Source of the DNA: Anaerolineales bacterium
GTDB lineage: Bacteria; Chloroflexota; Anaerolineae; Anaerolineales; Villigracilaceae
Length of the DNA: 5,684 nt
Assembly: GCA_025938055.1 (NCBI GenBank)
Contig: JAICQC010000302.1
Span: 1 to 5,684 of the forward strand
Reading direction: 5' to 3'
In this document: positions 3,866 to 5,684 of the stretch, piece after piece
How positions within the stretch are numbered: position 1 is the first letter of the stretch
Layout: every line of letters begins with the position of its first letter
The notes under the pieces: model-generated
The model's database searches: none
The model's input: the letters and a program-made list of their open reading frames with translations, nothing else
What the model was told of the DNA's origin: nothing
Program-made: the position numbers and the translations under genes

Positions 3866-5547
3866 CAACTTTCCCTGAACGGCTCCGGGCGCTTCATGCG
3901 CGGACACCGGAACGGGTCGCCGTTACGTTGCAGTTTTCCGGTCGTGAAGACCAACCGATCACCTATGACCAGCTCCTGCGCGGCGCGGCTGCCTATGCAC
4001 AGACCCTGGAGCAGGAGGGTATCCAGCCCGGTGAAGTGATTGTATTGATCCTCCAGCATGGAGAGGATCTCGTCTACTCATTTTGGGGCGCGATCCTGCA
4101 CGGCGCCATTCCCTCGATCATGCCCTTCCTCACAGAGAAGCTTTCCCTGGAACGGTACCGGGCTGACCTATCCGCGCTCATCTCTGTGACAAAACCCGCT
4201 GCTATTGTGACTTATTCGGAATTTGAAGTGGACGTCCACGCCGCGCTGCAGGAGAGGAATTCAGTTCGCGCCGTGATCGTGACAGATCAGGTCAAACCTC
4301 AGCCTGAAGTTGAGATCGGCTCTTTGAGAGGATTTCAGCGTAAAACGGATGACATTGTTTTGCTGCAACATTCTTCTGGAACAACAGGCTTGCAAAAAGG
4401 CGTGGCGCTCTCTCATCAGGCTGTTTTCAACCAACTCAAAGCGTATGGTGAGGCATTGTTCCTCGTTGAGAACGATGTGATCGTTTCCTGGCTGCCGCTT
4501 TACCATGATATGGGTTTGATCGCTGGATTCCTGATGCCTGTTCTTTCCGGTGTACCTCTGGTGATCATGTCTCCGTTTGACTGGGTGCGCGCGCCTTACA
4601 GATTGCTGCAATCCATCTCGAAATATCGTGGAACGCTGACGTGGCTCCCCAACTTTGCCTATAATTTCTGCGCGCAGAAGATCCGTGACCGTCACATCGA
4701 AGGCGTGGACTTGCCATCCCTGCGCGCGGTGATCAACTGTTCGGAGCCTGTGCGCTGGGAAAGCCATATCGCTTTCTTTGAAAGGTTTAAAGAGTACGGG
4801 CTGAAGCTTGAGGCGCTGCAAACCTCCTACGCGATGGCAGAAAATGTCTTCGCTGTGACTCAGAGTCCAGTAGGGAGCCTGCCTGTGATTGAGGAGATTG
4901 ACCGAGAGGCGTTCATGGTCGAGCGTGTGGCGAAGAGCCCGCATGCAGGCCGACCTTCCATGAAGATGATGTCGTCCGGGCAGCCATTGGAAAACGTGCA
5001 GGTCAAGGTCCTGGATGAGCAGGGGAATGAGGTCGCAGAGCGCGTGATAGGCGAGTTGGCGCTTCAAAGCGACTGTCTGCTGACCGGTTACTTCAACCGG
5101 CCCGACCTGACCGATAAAGCCTTCCACGACGGGTGGTATCTCACCGGCGATTACGGCTATATCTCAAACGGAGAAGTGTTTGTCTCGGGCCGCAAGAAGG
5201 ATATGATCATTGTCGGTGGAAAGAATGTGTACCCGCAGGACCTGGAAGCACTGACGTTCGAAGTGCCCGGTGTGCATGCGGGGCGCTCTGTGGCATTCGG
5301 TATGTTTGACGAAGCCCAGGGGACGGAAGAGGTTGTCATCATTGCAGAGGGGGACTCAGAAGATGCTGATGAACAGCAGAGGATTGCAGATGCCATCCGC
5401 CTGCATGTGAGCAGGAATTCTGCAATCGCTTTGCGCTATGTAAAAGTTGTCGGACCGAAATGGATCATCAAGACGTCGAGCGGAAAGACTGCTCGTTCAG
5501 CCAACAAAGAAAAATTCCTGCGCGAGTTGGAAGAGATTGGGCGGTAA
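3862..5547 (+). CDS. fatty acyl-AMP ligase-type adenylating enzyme
   Basis: ANL-superfamily adenylate-forming enzyme, 561 residues and full length. It should activate a carboxylic acid, most likely a fatty acid, with ATP to acyl-AMP and pass it to the carrier protein encoded just before it. Visible motifs in order: phosphate-binding SSGTTGLQKG (171-180, Gln replacing the usual Pro); WLPLYHDMGLI with His215, followed by PNFAYNFC, both resembling fatty acyl-AMP ligases of the FadD32/FAAL type; YAMAEN (323-328) as the adenine motif, where many relatives have YGxTE; WYLTGDYG (TGD 428-430); hinge GRKKDMIIVGGKNVYP (Arg444, Asp447); and C-terminal KTSSGKTAR with Lys542 as the likely catalytic lysine. 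All catalytic parts seem intact. The start shares ATGA with the carrier gene. Transfer to CoA instead of ACP, or a different acid substrate, cannot be excluded, but pairing with an ACP favours acyl-ACP formation for a lipid, polyketide or lipopeptide-like product. Confidence 0.9.
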   Translation: MTTFPERLRALHARTPERVAVTLQFSGREDQPITYDQLLRGAAAYAQTLEQEGIQPGEVIVLILQHGEDLVYSFWGAILHGAIPSIMPFLTEKLSLERYRADLSALISVTKPAAIVTYSEFEVDVHAALQERNSVRAVIVTDQVKPQPEVEIGSLRGFQRKTDDIVLLQHSSGTTGLQKGVALSHQAVFNQLKAYGEALFLVENDVIVSWLPLYHDMGLIAGFLMPVLSGVPLVIMSPFDWVRAPYRLLQSISKYRGTLTWLPNFAYNFCAQKIRDRHIEGVDLPSLRAVINCSEPVRWESHIAFFERFKEYGLKLEALQTSYAMAENVFAVTQSPVGSLPVIEEIDREAFMVERVAKSPHAGRPSMKMMSSGQPLENVQVKVLDEQGNEVAERVIGELALQSDCLLTGYFNRPDLTDKAFHDGWYLTGDYGYISNGEVFVSGRKKDMIIVGGKNVYPQDLEALTFEVPGVHAGRSVAFGMFDEAQGTEEVVIIAEGDSEDADEQQRIADAIRLHVSRNSAIALRYVKVVGPKWIIKTSSGKTARSANKEKFLRELEEIGR

Positions 5548-5566
5548 GAACAGACGAAATCCCATC

Positions 5567-5581
5567 TACATTCTAAATGTA
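5567..5581 (+). repeat. small perfect hairpin after the ligase gene
   Basis: TACATT (5567-5572), loop CTA, AATGTA (5576-5581): a 6-bp AT-rich stem 19 bp after the ligase stop. It is followed by TCCTCTTG and not a real T-run, so at most it is a weak terminator for the carrier/ligase operon. Confidence 0.3.
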
Positions 5582-5586
5582 TCCTC

Positions 5587-5615
5587 TTGACTCCAAATCC
5601 ATCTCCTGCTAGAAT
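5587..5615 (+). promoter_or_regulatory. sigma70-type promoter P1
   Basis: TTGACT (5587-5592), a 17-bp spacer, and TAGAAT (5610-5615), each 5 of 6 to consensus. TG at 5607-5608 also forms an extended -10 (TGC before TAGAAT). Initiation is expected near 5622, giving a leader of about 50 nt to the ATG at 5672. It lies 40 bp after the ligase stop and should drive the next gene. Confidence 0.7.
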
Positions 5616-5620
5616 CTGAC

Positions 5621-5634
5621 TGATTGAACAATCA
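5621..5634. promoter_or_regulatory. palindrome between tandem promoters, possible operator
   Basis: TGATTG-AA-CAATCA is a perfect 6-bp inverted repeat with a 2-bp centre. It covers the expected start of P1 and the -35 of P2, so a dimeric repressor bound here could block both. AATCA recurs at 5642-5646 and 5651-5654 in partial form in the AT-rich region. The regulator is unknown. Confidence 0.4.
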
Positions 5635-5652
5635 AAAAATTAATCATATAAT
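5624..5652 (+). promoter_or_regulatory. sigma70-type promoter P2
   Basis: TTGAAC (5624-5629, 4 of 6), a 17-bp spacer, and a perfect TATAAT (5647-5652). Initiation is expected near 5659, just before the GGAG at 5660, which would leave a leader of only about 13 nt. Confidence 0.55.
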
Positions 5653-5671
5653 CAAAATCGGAGATTTGGAG

Positions 5672-5684
5672 ATGAACATATATC
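5672..5684 (+). CDS. start of a gene cut by the window edge
   Basis: An ATG (MNIY...) preceded by GGAG at 5660-5663 with an 8-nt spacing, and by a second GGAG touching the ATG, downstream of two tandem promoters. Only four full codons are visible, so the product cannot be named. Having its own promoters separates it from the carrier/ligase operon in transcription, though it may belong to the same pathway. Confidence 0.5.

Noticed and set aside
4261..5127. 288-codon open frame on the minus strand inside the ligase gene
   Set aside because: It is antisense to intact adenylation motifs and its product is rich in His, Arg and Gln without a fold signal, typical of a codon-bias shadow.

Overview
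The window is a compact stretch of bacterial chromosome. It carries five complete protein genes, one small gene of 42 codons, and the first codons of a seventh gene at the right edge. The most likely source is a member of the Chloroflexota, probably class Anaerolineae. That is an inference from two features: a lipoprotein with a long Thr/Pro-rich stalk containing a 'TLTAQP' element, and intergenic palindromes built from CTGAGCGGAG / CCCTTCGAC words. No marker gene here proves it.

Left part (1-1108, minus strand): a thioredoxin gene with active site WCNPC is followed after 15 bp by a lipoprotein gene with a strong Shine-Dalgarno sequence. The two look like one operon. A divergent intergenic region of about 190 bp (1109-1300) separates them from the rightward genes. 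It holds several TATAAT boxes and a nearly perfect 19-bp inverted repeat.

Centre (1301-3570, plus strand): ftsY, the SRP receptor GTPase, has a TATAAT only 8 nt before its ATG and is probably translated from a leaderless mRNA. It is followed by prfB (release factor 2), which carries the classical programmed +1 frameshift CTT TGA C; read through the shift it encodes 359 residues. The roughly 140-bp prfB leader can be drawn as a three-way junction. Eleven bp after prfB lies a 42-codon gene for a single-pass membrane peptide. So the three genes together cover membrane-protein targeting, translation termination and an unknown small membrane protein.

Right part (3571-5684, plus strand): a GTG-initiated acyl carrier protein overlaps by ATGA a 561-residue fatty acyl-AMP ligase-type adenylating enzyme. 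The pair probably activates a fatty or other carboxylic acid as acyl-AMP and loads it onto the carrier. Past the ligase, two tandem promoter-like sequences, each with a 17-bp spacer, and a small palindrome lead to the start of a further gene cut off by the window.

Nothing here is a clearly new multi-gene system. The best candidates for undescribed biology are the structured prfB leader, the small membrane protein coupled to prfB, the hairpin touching the carrier-protein ribosome binding site, and the ftsY promoter/inverted-repeat arrangement. No CRISPR array, tRNA, rRNA, transposase or phage gene was seen.
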